This document shows positions 1 through 8,290 of a DNA stretch of 64,000 nt, in pieces. The stretch covers positions 96,863 to 160,862 of the forward strand of contig NZ_QREG01000016.1 in the NCBI RefSeq assembly GCF_003386095.1, given 5' to 3'. Numbering within the stretch: the first letter of the stretch is position 1; each line of letters opens with the position of its first letter. The notes under the pieces were generated by a model, which was not told the origin of the DNA, searched no databases, and saw only the letters and a list, made by a program, of their open reading frames with translations. The position numbers were made by a program, and so were the translations under genes. This stretch comes from Marinoscillum furvescens DSM 4134. Lineage in GTDB: Bacteria > Bacteroidota > Bacteroidia > Cytophagales > Cyclobacteriaceae.

Positions 1-303
1 CAGCGGAATAAAATCATGGTAGTGTGCCGTATCACCGTAGGTGGTATTATGATAATCATAAATATCCTCACCCCAACCTACACGATCTGGCGTATAGCGC
101 CACCTGGGATACCACTCACTTCCCCATGCCGGCACCGAATACACCCCCCAATGAAAGTAAACTCCCAGCTTGGCGTCCTGAAACCAATCAGGTGCAGCCT
201 TATGCGTTTTGAGCTCTTCCCAGCTAATGCTTTCAGTGGACTCTTGAGCATATACACCAAGAGCCATGCAGAGCGACAATCCTAAAATTATCGATTTCCT
301 CAT
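1..303 (-). CDS. GH29 alpha-L-fucosidase-like enzyme, N-terminal part (cut by window edge)
   Basis: The frame is open from an ATG at 301-303 to the left edge of the window, giving the first 101 residues. It begins with a signal peptide (MRKSIILGLSLCMALGVYAQ), followed by the GH29 entry region: WFQDAKLGVYFHWG, then SVPAWGSEWYPRW and YHDFIPL. These segments match the two complete GH29 proteins of this window at 10680-12152 and 37841-39376. GH29 enzymes are retaining exo-hydrolases that release alpha-L-fucose; some act on alpha-L-galactose, which differs only at C6. The nucleophile Asp lies outside the window. It sits 45 bases after the GH16 gene on the same strand, so co-transcription is likely. 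Family assignment is secure; substrate is inferred. Confidence 0.9.
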   Translation of the reverse strand, partial: MRKSIILGLSLCMALGVYAQESTESISWEELKTHKAAPDWFQDAKLGVYFHWGVYSVPAWGSEWYPRWRYTPDRVGWGEDIYDYHNTTYGDTAHYHDFIPL

Positions 304-348
304 ATGGTAAACTTTGGGAATCCTATCATTTCTTAACTAGTACTGAGT

Positions 349-1215
349 CTACTTCACCAATCTCCAGGATCTCACCCAGTCGTAGTAGGTGGTACGGTCT
401 GATTTGCTCATGTTCATGCCACCGTCTGCTGGCACAGGGTTCCAGTCATAGGTCTCCGTCACCATCTTGAGGTACATGGGCAGGTCAAAAGCCGCCGCTG
501 GCTCCACCGTGCCTACATGCTTACCGTCAAGGAAAAACTGCACCTCAGTAGGGCTTTTCCACCAGGCACCAAACACGTGGTAGTCGTCATAACATTTGCC
601 TCCGAGTGGTGCCTTATTGCCCTTGATACCTTCGGGCTCATCACAGGTCACCTGTCGGCTGTGTGTATTGGAGTTCATTTTGGTATTAAACTCCTGAGCC
701 CAGGCAGCATCAGTAGTGATGTGCCCCACACTCTCTTGTATATCGAGCTCAATCACACGTCGGTCACATCCTTCAAGTTGCCCTTTATTGTTGATTAGCC
801 AAAAAGTAGATGACATAAAGGTCTTGTTGGCTTTCATTCTACACTCAAAGTACTGGCCTACGCTTGCCGCATTGCGCGATTGAATGTGTCCACCTGCATG
901 GGTAAATTCTCTCCCCTTTAGTGTTTCAGGCTTTTTCAATTGATAATTGGTGATCGCCAACTTACCTTTTTTCAGGCTTACGGTATTGGCTTTAAAAATA
1001 CCTGGAGGACGTCCACGCCAGCCCTTGGGATCCGCATTGATCCACTTATCTTCATCGAGGGACTTACCGTCAAATTCGTCCGAAAGCTCGGGAATGAGCT
1101 CCCACTGGAGGCTGGCCACTTCTTCATTAGCATTGAAGGTGGGTCGGTCTTGAGCAGTAGCAAGTTTGAGACAGAAAATCACAAGGATCAGGATAAATAC
1201 AAATCGCGCTTTCAT
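349..1215 (-). CDS. GH16 family endo-galactanase (beta-agarase/porphyranase type)
   Basis: A 288-residue secreted enzyme. The start chosen is the ATG at 1215, which puts a good signal peptide (MKARFVFILILVIFCLKLATAQ) at the N-terminus; an upstream in-frame start at 1293 would add 26 residues without signal character. The GH16 jelly-roll includes LSDEFDG near residue 44 and the catalytic ELDIQE motif (E156 nucleophile, D158, E161 acid/base), the beta-bulge ExDxxE form typical of agarases, porphyranases and carrageenases. GH16 enzymes cut internal beta-1,4 galactose linkages with retention. There is no sorting tail or CBM, so it may act in the periplasm or at the outer membrane. It follows the GH86 gene on the same strand, and the two probably act on the same galactan. 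The exact specificity cannot be read from the sequence. Confidence 0.88.
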   Translation of the reverse strand: MKARFVFILILVIFCLKLATAQDRPTFNANEEVASLQWELIPELSDEFDGKSLDEDKWINADPKGWRGRPPGIFKANTVSLKKGKLAITNYQLKKPETLKGREFTHAGGHIQSRNAASVGQYFECRMKANKTFMSSTFWLINNKGQLEGCDRRVIELDIQESVGHITTDAAWAQEFNTKMNSNTHSRQVTCDEPEGIKGNKAPLGGKCYDDYHVFGAWWKSPTEVQFFLDGKHVGTVEPAAAFDLPMYLKMVTETYDWNPVPADGGMNMSKSDRTTYYDWVRSWRLVK

Positions 1216-1337
1216 TATAAAAAGTTGTTTTGACTGGGAGATAAAGCAATAAAAATGCAAAATGGAGATTTCGTGCGTCCTTTGTCTATGCAAAGGTTTG
1301 TGCAGGAAACCTCCATTTGTTTGTGGCAGAAGAAATT

Positions 1338-3506
1338 CTACTGAACGATTAGTTTTTGTCGCGAGATGGCATCATTCCTTTGCGAAACGAAATTTACCAT
1401 GTATACCCCTTTATTTAGGTTGTGCTTCACCTTATTGACTCCAGCAACGGCTGGCTGCTCTAGCAGCAGTGCGCCCTTTGCATCGTATACTTTGATGCTG
1501 CCTACTTCATTGGCTTTTACTTCAAAGGTGTCCTTCCCCGGATTGGGGTAGATCACAAACGACCCACTGGGAGAACTGCCTAACACCTCGCTGGTGGCTA
1601 TAGGCTCTCCGTATGTCACACGCAGCACGGCACTTCCTACTCCTCCAGATTTGCCATCAGGAAAGTTTACGGTTACCTTGTTTTCAGCCTTGACTAGTGC
1701 TGGATTCACATGAATGATTTTGGTAGTGGCATAGTCATCACCGGTGATGCGCTCTGCGCAATCTTCTAGCTGTACATTGAGCTTGCTACCATTGAGAGTA
1801 ATCTCCACGTCTTTAGGATTGTCTTTATTTCTACTCACCCCCACACGCAGCGTAGCACTTCGCACCTGCTGCAGGTCGTCGATGTTGATGACGAAATCCT
1901 TGCTACCTGTAAAGGTCTGCCCCCAGGTGGTGCTGTAGTATACTTTTTCATCCAGGTCTTCCTCTTCAGGAATAGAAGATTCGTAGTTGACAAACACCAC
2001 ACCAGAACCCTGTGCTGTCAGGGTCACTTCGGGCAATGTAGCATACGTTTCTTCTTTAAATTCAGGCCTAAAGTCTACTTTGCGTCCGAGCGTGCGTACC
2101 AGCACATCTTTTACCTTTCCAGAAAATTCATCTACTTCCAGGTTCACGTTCGCCTCGGTATTGCTTTGGTTGTGCAGTACCACGATAAGCTGGTGATCAT
2201 TTACAAAAGCAAAGCTTTGAATATCTGGATCATCGTTCCAAAACTCTACCCTCCTGCCTTTTACATCTTTGAAAAACTTGAAATAATCGATCAGTCTGGA
2301 CTCCACCCATTTCGAACTGGATTTCTGGAAATTTTCTTTTACCAATAGGCTAGAGTAATATTTTGGATCCCACCCCGATGACTCCAATAGGATAAAAGGC
2401 ACGGCCTTTTCCACGATATGTGGGCTGTTCATAAAAGTAAGCGTATTGGCAATAGCCCCATTTACCATGATGAAATTATCAATGTTTCGCTTCTCCATTT
2501 CGTACTCAAAACCCGATCCCGGAAAATATTGAGAACCCAGCTCTTCATAAACTTCTTCTTTCTTTGCTGCATCGGTAAAGTACGCTCCATGCTCAGACCC
2601 AACGAATTTGAATTCTTTTCCATATTTGTTGTGCATGAACGCGGCGATCCCATCAAACACCCCTTCTAATGGCAATCCAGAGCTTATTGACCCTACGAAA
2701 TCATTTCCATCCCAGCCCATGTAGTCATAGGTATGAAAAGAATAGAAGTCAAGTTCAGCATTCGTACCATCTATGAAGTCAGTGAAATTGGTCAAACGAT
2801 CATATTCTCTGCGGTAGTAGTAGCTCACAGAGTTGCACGGTCCGCCTACTTTCACATCCAGTCCCAGCTCATCTACTTTATCATTTACGGCTGTATGTAA
2901 GTCATAAAACCTCTGCTCACCACCAAACCTCCAGTCAGGCTCATTGACAATCTCATAAAAATCTGGTCGCTGAAAGTCGGTAAAGGTGTATTTCAAAGCC
3001 AAGGCTGCCAGTTCTGCCGCAGCATCGATGTTGCCTGGCATAGCCTGATCACTTCCATCAGGAATATATAGGTCCATGAAATCAGGATAAGCATTGTGTC
3101 GGTCGTGGAGGGCTAGTCCCTGCTTTGAGCCATACTTTGCTTTATAGGCTTCCAGACCATTGTCATTAGGATTCTGTTTGTTGATGAAATACTCCACATC
3201 GATATAACCAGGGCGGTTGGGATCTTCCTGAATGCTATTCCCCCAGCGCTTTTCACTAAATACCAGGCCCAGCCTTCGGCCAAGTGTCATGTCCAGGTTG
3301 TCCAGGTATTCAGTTTCCTGCTCGGGGGTGAGCACCTTTTTCATTTCGTTTACGTTTGCCGCCAGGTTAAAATACTTCGAGCGGTCCAACTCCTTGTGCC
3401 CTTCGATACCCCGTGTATGTGTCGGATTGATTTTTATAGAAACTTGCTGCTGAGCAAACCCAAGGGTACACATCAGCATCAATGTAATCGATAATGATTT
3501 TTTCAT
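1338..3506 (-). CDS. GH86 family beta-agarase/porphyranase with T9SS sorting domain
   Basis: A 722-residue secreted endo-hydrolase. It has a signal peptide (MKKSLSITLMLMCTLGFAQ), a (beta/alpha)8 catalytic domain over roughly residues 25-430, beta-sandwich regions over about 430-640, and a C-terminal T9SS sorting domain from about residue 645 (VIYPNPGKDTFEV ... KLIVQ). Likely catalytic residues are E189 in YEIVNEPDW (acid/base) and E305 in VGSEHG (nucleophile), the usual clan GH-A pair. GH86 members cut beta-1,4 bonds in agarose or porphyran, giving oligosaccharides. The sorting tail implies export and anchoring on the cell surface. It is divergent from the plus-strand sulfatase at 3700 and leads the GH86-GH16-GH29 gene set. 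The second GH86 at 54345 is only distantly similar, suggesting different specificities. Confidence 0.87.
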   Translation of the reverse strand: MKKSLSITLMLMCTLGFAQQQVSIKINPTHTRGIEGHKELDRSKYFNLAANVNEMKKVLTPEQETEYLDNLDMTLGRRLGLVFSEKRWGNSIQEDPNRPGYIDVEYFINKQNPNDNGLEAYKAKYGSKQGLALHDRHNAYPDFMDLYIPDGSDQAMPGNIDAAAELAALALKYTFTDFQRPDFYEIVNEPDWRFGGEQRFYDLHTAVNDKVDELGLDVKVGGPCNSVSYYYRREYDRLTNFTDFIDGTNAELDFYSFHTYDYMGWDGNDFVGSISSGLPLEGVFDGIAAFMHNKYGKEFKFVGSEHGAYFTDAAKKEEVYEELGSQYFPGSGFEYEMEKRNIDNFIMVNGAIANTLTFMNSPHIVEKAVPFILLESSGWDPKYYSSLLVKENFQKSSSKWVESRLIDYFKFFKDVKGRRVEFWNDDPDIQSFAFVNDHQLIVVLHNQSNTEANVNLEVDEFSGKVKDVLVRTLGRKVDFRPEFKEETYATLPEVTLTAQGSGVVFVNYESSIPEEEDLDEKVYYSTTWGQTFTGSKDFVINIDDLQQVRSATLRVGVSRNKDNPKDVEITLNGSKLNVQLEDCAERITGDDYATTKIIHVNPALVKAENKVTVNFPDGKSGGVGSAVLRVTYGEPIATSEVLGSSPSGSFVIYPNPGKDTFEVKANEVGSIKVYDAKGALLLEQPAVAGVNKVKHNLNKGVYMVNFVSQRNDAISRQKLIVQ

Positions 3507-3699
3507 AAATAATTGTTTAGTCTGATTGAAGCAATTCTCTAATCAGCTACAAGCTAAAGTGGCTTGTTCAATTGATTGTAGGCAAAGGGTTGCTCAGAAG
3601 GCTCTGCAAAGCACCTCTGTTCAGTTTTTGTTCAGTTCAACCGGGGATGATGAGAGTAGTCGAAACATTATCTTGTGCAATTAATCCGATGTGTAGTCT
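3507..3699. promoter_or_regulatory. Divergent intergenic region between GH86 and sulfatase
   Basis: This 193-bp spacer must carry start signals for both neighbours. It contains a direct repeat of GTTCAGTT (3619-3626 and 3630-3637, one helical turn apart). A weak -7-like TAGCTTG faces the GH86 gene (3550-3556, minus strand). No full TTTG/TAnnTTTG pair at normal spacing was found in either direction. Confidence 0.3.
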
Positions 3700-5103
3700 A
3701 TGAAAATCATTTCGAAGAAACTGCTCCATTTGATCCTCGTGCTTACGCTATTCCCAACTCTGGTATTTGCGCAGCACACCAACATTGTTCTGCTATTTGC
3801 TGATGACGCAGGTTACCATGATTTTGGCTTTCAGGGCAGCAACACATTTCCTACTCCTAACCTGGATGTACTTGCCCGGGAAGGAGTGGTTTTTGAGCAA
3901 GCCTACACCACCGCTGCTGTGTGCGGGCCATCCCGTGCCGGTATGCTCACGGGGATGTACCAACAGCGCTTTGGTTTTGAAGAAAACAATGTACCAGGCT
4001 ACATGAGCCAATCGTCTAAACTAATGGGCGATGAAATGGGACTCCCCCTACACCTGCAAACCATAGCCGATCACCTCAACCCACTGGGCTACCGCTCCTT
4101 ACTACTCGGAAAATGGCACATGGGCAATGCTGATAAATACCACCCTTTAAAACGTGGCTTTGATGAGTTTTATGGGTTTAGAGGTGGTGCCAGAAGCTTT
4201 TGGGCGCTCAGCGACGAAGAGGCTAAAAAGCGTCCCGAGGATCGCTGGGAACACGGTTTTGGCAACCACGAAGAACCAGAGGAATACCTCACAGATGCAA
4301 TAGCTCGTGAAGCATGTGATTTTATAGCTCGCAATCAGCAAAACCCATTTTTCATGTATGTATCATTCAATGCGGTACACTCACCACTCCACGCAAAGGA
4401 CGAAGACCTGGAGCAAATCAAAGGACTCACCGGCAAGCGAAAGACGCTGGCCGCCATGACGCTGGCAATGGATCGTGCATGTGGGCAGATTCTGACTAAG
4501 CTGAAGGAGCTGGGACTAGAAGAAAACACACTGGTAGTGTTTACCAATGACAATGGAGGTCCCGTAGGCACTATGACCAGCAACTACCCACTCAGTGGGG
4601 CCAAGTCCAACAACCTGGAAGGTGGCATCAGGGTACCTTTTGTAATGAAATGGCCAGGTGTGGCACCAGCCAATTCGACTTTCTCCTTTCCCATCAGTAC
4701 GCTAGACCTGCTCCCTACTTTTGTAAATGCAGCCGGAGGCAACGCTAAGCAGATTAATGGACTAGACGGAGTAGATCTGCTCCCTTACCTCACCAACACT
4801 GCCACTGGTCGCCCGCACAAAACTCTCTACTGGAAAAAAGAGAACAGAGGAATAATCCGACACGAAGACTGGAAGCTTATTCGCTACCCCGACCGGCCTG
4901 CCGAGCTCTACTATCTCCCTGATGATGCTGCCGAAGAAAACAATCTGGCCTATGAGTATCCAGATAAAGTACGGGAGCTTTTCAAACAGCTATGGAGCTG
5001 GGAAAGCCAACTAGAGCGCCCGCTCTTTATGCTACGCAGAGAATATGAAGTAAAAGCACTGCAACGCATGGACGAGCACCGCGAGCCATTGGTGGATGAG
5101 TGA
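3700..5103 (+). CDS. S1 family sulfatase (formylglycine type)
   Basis: A 467-residue sulfatase with signal peptide ending near A24/Q25. The family hallmarks are visible: FADDAGYHDFG near residue 33 for calcium binding, C75 in CGPSRAG (Cys that is converted to formylglycine), LLLGKWHMG, FMYVSFNAVHSP and FTNDNGG. S1 sulfatases hydrolyse sulfate esters from carbohydrates, here most likely galactan oligosaccharides in the periplasm. It is the only plus-strand gene in the left part of the window, lying between minus-strand GH86 and an outer-membrane-like gene, so it has its own promoter. It ends 3 bases from the convergent stop at 5107. The sulfatase subfamily and the position of the sulfate it removes cannot be assigned by eye. 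Confidence 0.9.
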   Translation: MKIISKKLLHLILVLTLFPTLVFAQHTNIVLLFADDAGYHDFGFQGSNTFPTPNLDVLAREGVVFEQAYTTAAVCGPSRAGMLTGMYQQRFGFEENNVPGYMSQSSKLMGDEMGLPLHLQTIADHLNPLGYRSLLLGKWHMGNADKYHPLKRGFDEFYGFRGGARSFWALSDEEAKKRPEDRWEHGFGNHEEPEEYLTDAIAREACDFIARNQQNPFFMYVSFNAVHSPLHAKDEDLEQIKGLTGKRKTLAAMTLAMDRACGQILTKLKELGLEENTLVVFTNDNGGPVGTMTSNYPLSGAKSNNLEGGIRVPFVMKWPGVAPANSTFSFPISTLDLLPTFVNAAGGNAKQINGLDGVDLLPYLTNTATGRPHKTLYWKKENRGIIRHEDWKLIRYPDRPAELYYLPDDAAEENNLAYEYPDKVRELFKQLWSWESQLERPLFMLRREYEVKALQRMDEHREPLVDE

Positions 5104-5106
5104 GGG

Positions 5107-6318
5107 CTACCAGGTAGTTGAGTTCAATCGAACTCCCAACCCTGCGGTCAAAGACCAACTAGGCACGGCATATTCTGCATAGATATTATTTTGATATAGG
5201 CTTTGGTTATACCAGCCCGTTGCATCAATCCTGAAATAGATGTTTTCACTCGGTATAAAAATCAGACCTGCGCTAAGGGCTCCTCCTAAATGAAATACCC
5301 CTCTACTTCCAGAAGTTGTTTCTGTTTGTTTTCTCCCGGTAAAGGTTGACACACGTTCGGTAGCACTATATCCGTCTTTCATATACCCTATTTGGGTCTG
5401 TGCTCGCATTACCCCCTTCAATTGCCTTTTGCCGAAGAAATATTCAACACTCAAAGGAACTTCTACCAAGTTGTATCGATGAAGAATGTAATCTTGCCCT
5501 TGAATATAGAATTCTGGGTAAAACTTGTGGTCATGGTGTGTGAAAAACACCCCAACCCCAGTTGCTAACCGGTAATTGGACCTGGCTCTCACTTTAGTAA
5601 ACCTTAACCCAAAAATATCCGAATGAATTTTGGAGGTATAAATACTTTCATCCTTCCTCCCCAACTGAGTATAAAAAAAGCGAATCCCCACGGACGGCTC
5701 GATCATTAGATAATCGTTTTCGCGATTTTTACTTTCACTACATTCTGGACACACCAGTTTGTTGTACTTTTTTACTACGCGCACCAAAGAGTTATAGGTA
5801 TAGGTAGCGCTTTCCACATAAAGTGTCATCTGATCAAAATCCTGAAACAAATACAGCAAAAGTCCTTTATAGTCACTCATAAACTTCTTGAATGTCTTAC
5901 CCGTTTCTTTATCCACGATAGTGACTTCATTATATTTCAATTCAAGAATTTCACCATTCGAAGTGACGAAAAAATAGTCGCGCACCTCAAAATCCAGCAA
6001 ATAAAGATTCATAGGCCCTGTAAGTATGCGTTCCAAAAAAACACTTTTAGGCACACCAGTGATATCAACTTGGGCAGCTTCATAATGAAGGCCTTCAGTA
6101 AAGCCAAAGCCATCAATTTGTGAAGAAAGATAAGTAACTGGCTTTGCTTCAGGTGTAGCCTTAAACTCACAGCTGTTTACTACCTCCCCAATTAAGGTTC
6201 GTTTGATCTCACCTCTGATCGTATCTCCATTTTGTATGATATATCCAGGATCGAAAAGTTTCTGGGCAGATGCTGCAAACGAAAGAAGTAGTATTGAGGA
6301 AAGAATATTAAATCTCAT
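5107..6318 (-). CDS. Secreted hypothetical protein, probable outer-membrane beta-barrel
   Basis: A protein of about 403 residues starting at the ATG at 6318, which gives a clean signal peptide (MRFNILSSILLLSFAASAQ); an in-frame start at 6336 adds six residues. The first half (FDPGYIIQNGDTIRGEIK and following) resembles the globular N-terminal part of many Bacteroidota proteins of unknown role. The second half, from about residue 220, has alternating polar/aromatic beta strands (VGIRFFYTQLG, YRLATGVGVFFTHHD, YSLTAGLGVRL-type ending), which suggests an outer-membrane barrel. No catalytic motif was recognised. It is convergent with the sulfatase at 3700 and separated by about 115 bases from the next upstream gene, so it may be a separate unit. 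It could be unrelated to polysaccharide use. Confidence 0.6.
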   Translation of the reverse strand: MRFNILSSILLLSFAASAQKLFDPGYIIQNGDTIRGEIKRTLIGEVVNSCEFKATPEAKPVTYLSSQIDGFGFTEGLHYEAAQVDITGVPKSVFLERILTGPMNLYLLDFEVRDYFFVTSNGEILELKYNEVTIVDKETGKTFKKFMSDYKGLLLYLFQDFDQMTLYVESATYTYNSLVRVVKKYNKLVCPECSESKNRENDYLMIEPSVGIRFFYTQLGRKDESIYTSKIHSDIFGLRFTKVRARSNYRLATGVGVFFTHHDHKFYPEFYIQGQDYILHRYNLVEVPLSVEYFFGKRQLKGVMRAQTQIGYMKDGYSATERVSTFTGRKQTETTSGSRGVFHLGGALSAGLIFIPSENIYFRIDATGWYNQSLYQNNIYAEYAVPSWSLTAGLGVRLNSTTW

Positions 6319-6432
6319 GACGGTAATTAAAAGCAAGGCCTAAAAATAATAGAATTAACTACATCACATACCACTCCTCGATTGAAAAATAACTTTTGCG
6401 CTTTCCCATTTCCTGTCACGGCCACCCTATAC

Positions 6433-8283
6433 TCAATGTGTCAAATATTCCAACCGCCATTTCACTTGATTATCATCGCGAACAACAGGGTTTAGACGGG
6501 ATGCTTCTACCCTTACAGCAAAACCATACGGAGCGGAATTCATGAGGGTGATAGTATTGAGCATAAGTAGGGCTTCCGTAGGGTTTTCTGATTTGCACAA
6601 GGCTTCCGTCATCGCTTTTTCGGGGTTTTGTCCTTTGGCTACAGCCAAAAACTCCGCGGCACGAATTCTATTGAGCAGTTCGGGATCGGTCTGTTGCATA
6701 GTTTCAGCCTGATCATAAAATAGTTCTGCGTCTGTCCCAAATGTACTGCAGGCGATGAGCGCCCAGTAGCGTTCCCAGGGGTCCTCACTTGCCAGCGCTT
6801 TGGCCAGACGACTCTGCACCTGATCAAATGGCTGCAACATCAAATCCGCAATCGCTAAATAGCGTTGGATCTGCTTTTTATTTTGCTTCCCAAATGTCAC
6901 GGGATCGGTAAGCGCATCCGACAGCAAGACATGTTCTGGATAGAAGGATAGGTCGGGCATGGAGGTCACCCACTCGTGAAGCTCATCTCGCAAGTCCCGA
7001 AGCGTCTTCGCAAACTGAGGGTCTTTAGCCAGGTTTTTGGTTTCATAAGGGTCCTCCTCCACATCAAACAGCATCTCTGCCGGCCGAGGCTCAAAAAAGG
7101 CTGTCTGGGCATGATCCAGTTTCCCATCCAAATAGAGTGATCGCCACTCTTCATAAGCCAGCTGCTTATATCGGTAGTTGTTCTGCAGCCCATCTATGGT
7201 AAATGGCTGATAACTTCTGATGTACTTGTACTTTCCTTTTCGCACTGAGCGGACCAGGTCGTATTTTTCATCAAACCGGTCGGCATACCCATAGGTGATG
7301 TTTCGCTTCGCTAGCTTTTTGGCCGACACAGCTTTCCCCAGAAAGGGTTTTCCGTCCATGCCAGCAGGCACCTCCACTCCAGCCAAATGCAAAACCGTGG
7401 GCCCGAGATCCACAAAACTCACAAATGCATCGGTTTCCCCTCCAGTGGGAGCAGCCACCAAATGCTGATACTTTTTTGGCACATACACTACCATGGGCAC
7501 GTGAAGCCCGGTCTCGTAAATGTATCCTTTGCTGCCTGGCAGCACGCCTCCATGATCTCCATAATAGAAAATAAACGTATCATCTAGCAGCCCGTCAGCT
7601 TCCAGCTTTTCTACCACTTCGCCCAGTTGAGCATCCATCTGCTGGATTTTATCACGGTAATAAGCATTGGTATATCGAAAAAGCTCCGTATCCGGATGGT
7701 TGGGTTGTACCTGATAGGCATCCGGATTTACTTTAGTAGGCTGCTGCATGTCCTCTTTACTAAAATGCAGTCTGGATTCATGGGTAGTACCTATGTTGTG
7801 CACATAGAAAAAGGGCTGATTTGCCCCTCTATTCTTCCAGGACGCTTTTTTAGACGATTCGTCCCATACGTTATCACCTTTCACAAAATTGTAGTCTTCC
7901 TTGGCATTGTTGGCGGTATAGTATCCTGCTTTTCGCAGGTATGCAGGAAACATCTCCACACCATCGGGCATAGGCGCCGGCTCCTGATGCCGGTGAAACT
8001 GCGTGCCTGTACGTGGGCCATAACAACCCGAAATGATGGCCGACCTGGCCACACTACAAACAGCCCCGTTAGAAAATGCTCTGGTAAACTTCACGCCTTG
8101 TTGGGCCAGTTTTTCGATATGAGGTGTCTCCACTCCATTGTCATCAAAAAGCTTTAAATAATGCTTGGAGTTATCCTCCGAAACAATCCATACGATGTTT
8201 GGACGCTCTTGTGCGCTTACTGACCACTGCAAACAAACCAGGCACACGAGCACCATCCACTTCCCCATAGTTTTACAACTCAT
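6433..8283 (-). CDS. S1 family sulfatase with atypical CSVAR active-site motif
   Basis: A 616-residue sulfatase with signal peptide ending around A24/Q25 (an alternative start six codons in is possible). Recognisable elements are PNIVWIVSEDNSKHYLKLF, the active-site segment AVCSVARSAIISG with C76, and YYGDHGGVLPGSKGYIYETGLHVPM. The usual CxPSR core is CSVAR here: Cys and Arg are kept but Pro is replaced by Val and Ser by Ala, and the first metal motif reads EDN rather than DDQ. Similar variants occur in sulfatases annotated as N-sulfoglucosamine sulfohydrolase-like. After about residue 470 there is a helical, HEAT-like tail. It lies 7 bases after the upstream sulfatase stop, so the two are co-transcribed. 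Activity requires that the maturation enzyme accept this motif. Confidence 0.85.
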   Translation of the reverse strand: MSCKTMGKWMVLVCLVCLQWSVSAQERPNIVWIVSEDNSKHYLKLFDDNGVETPHIEKLAQQGVKFTRAFSNGAVCSVARSAIISGCYGPRTGTQFHRHQEPAPMPDGVEMFPAYLRKAGYYTANNAKEDYNFVKGDNVWDESSKKASWKNRGANQPFFYVHNIGTTHESRLHFSKEDMQQPTKVNPDAYQVQPNHPDTELFRYTNAYYRDKIQQMDAQLGEVVEKLEADGLLDDTFIFYYGDHGGVLPGSKGYIYETGLHVPMVVYVPKKYQHLVAAPTGGETDAFVSFVDLGPTVLHLAGVEVPAGMDGKPFLGKAVSAKKLAKRNITYGYADRFDEKYDLVRSVRKGKYKYIRSYQPFTIDGLQNNYRYKQLAYEEWRSLYLDGKLDHAQTAFFEPRPAEMLFDVEEDPYETKNLAKDPQFAKTLRDLRDELHEWVTSMPDLSFYPEHVLLSDALTDPVTFGKQNKKQIQRYLAIADLMLQPFDQVQSRLAKALASEDPWERYWALIACSTFGTDAELFYDQAETMQQTDPELLNRIRAAEFLAVAKGQNPEKAMTEALCKSENPTEALLMLNTITLMNSAPYGFAVRVEASRLNPVVRDDNQVKWRLEYLTH

Positions 8284-8290
8284 TCAAATA

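Noticed and set aside
7627..8157. Open frame of 176 codons on the plus strand
   Set aside because: It is antisense to the sulfatase at 6433-8283, which has clear family motifs across the same DNA.
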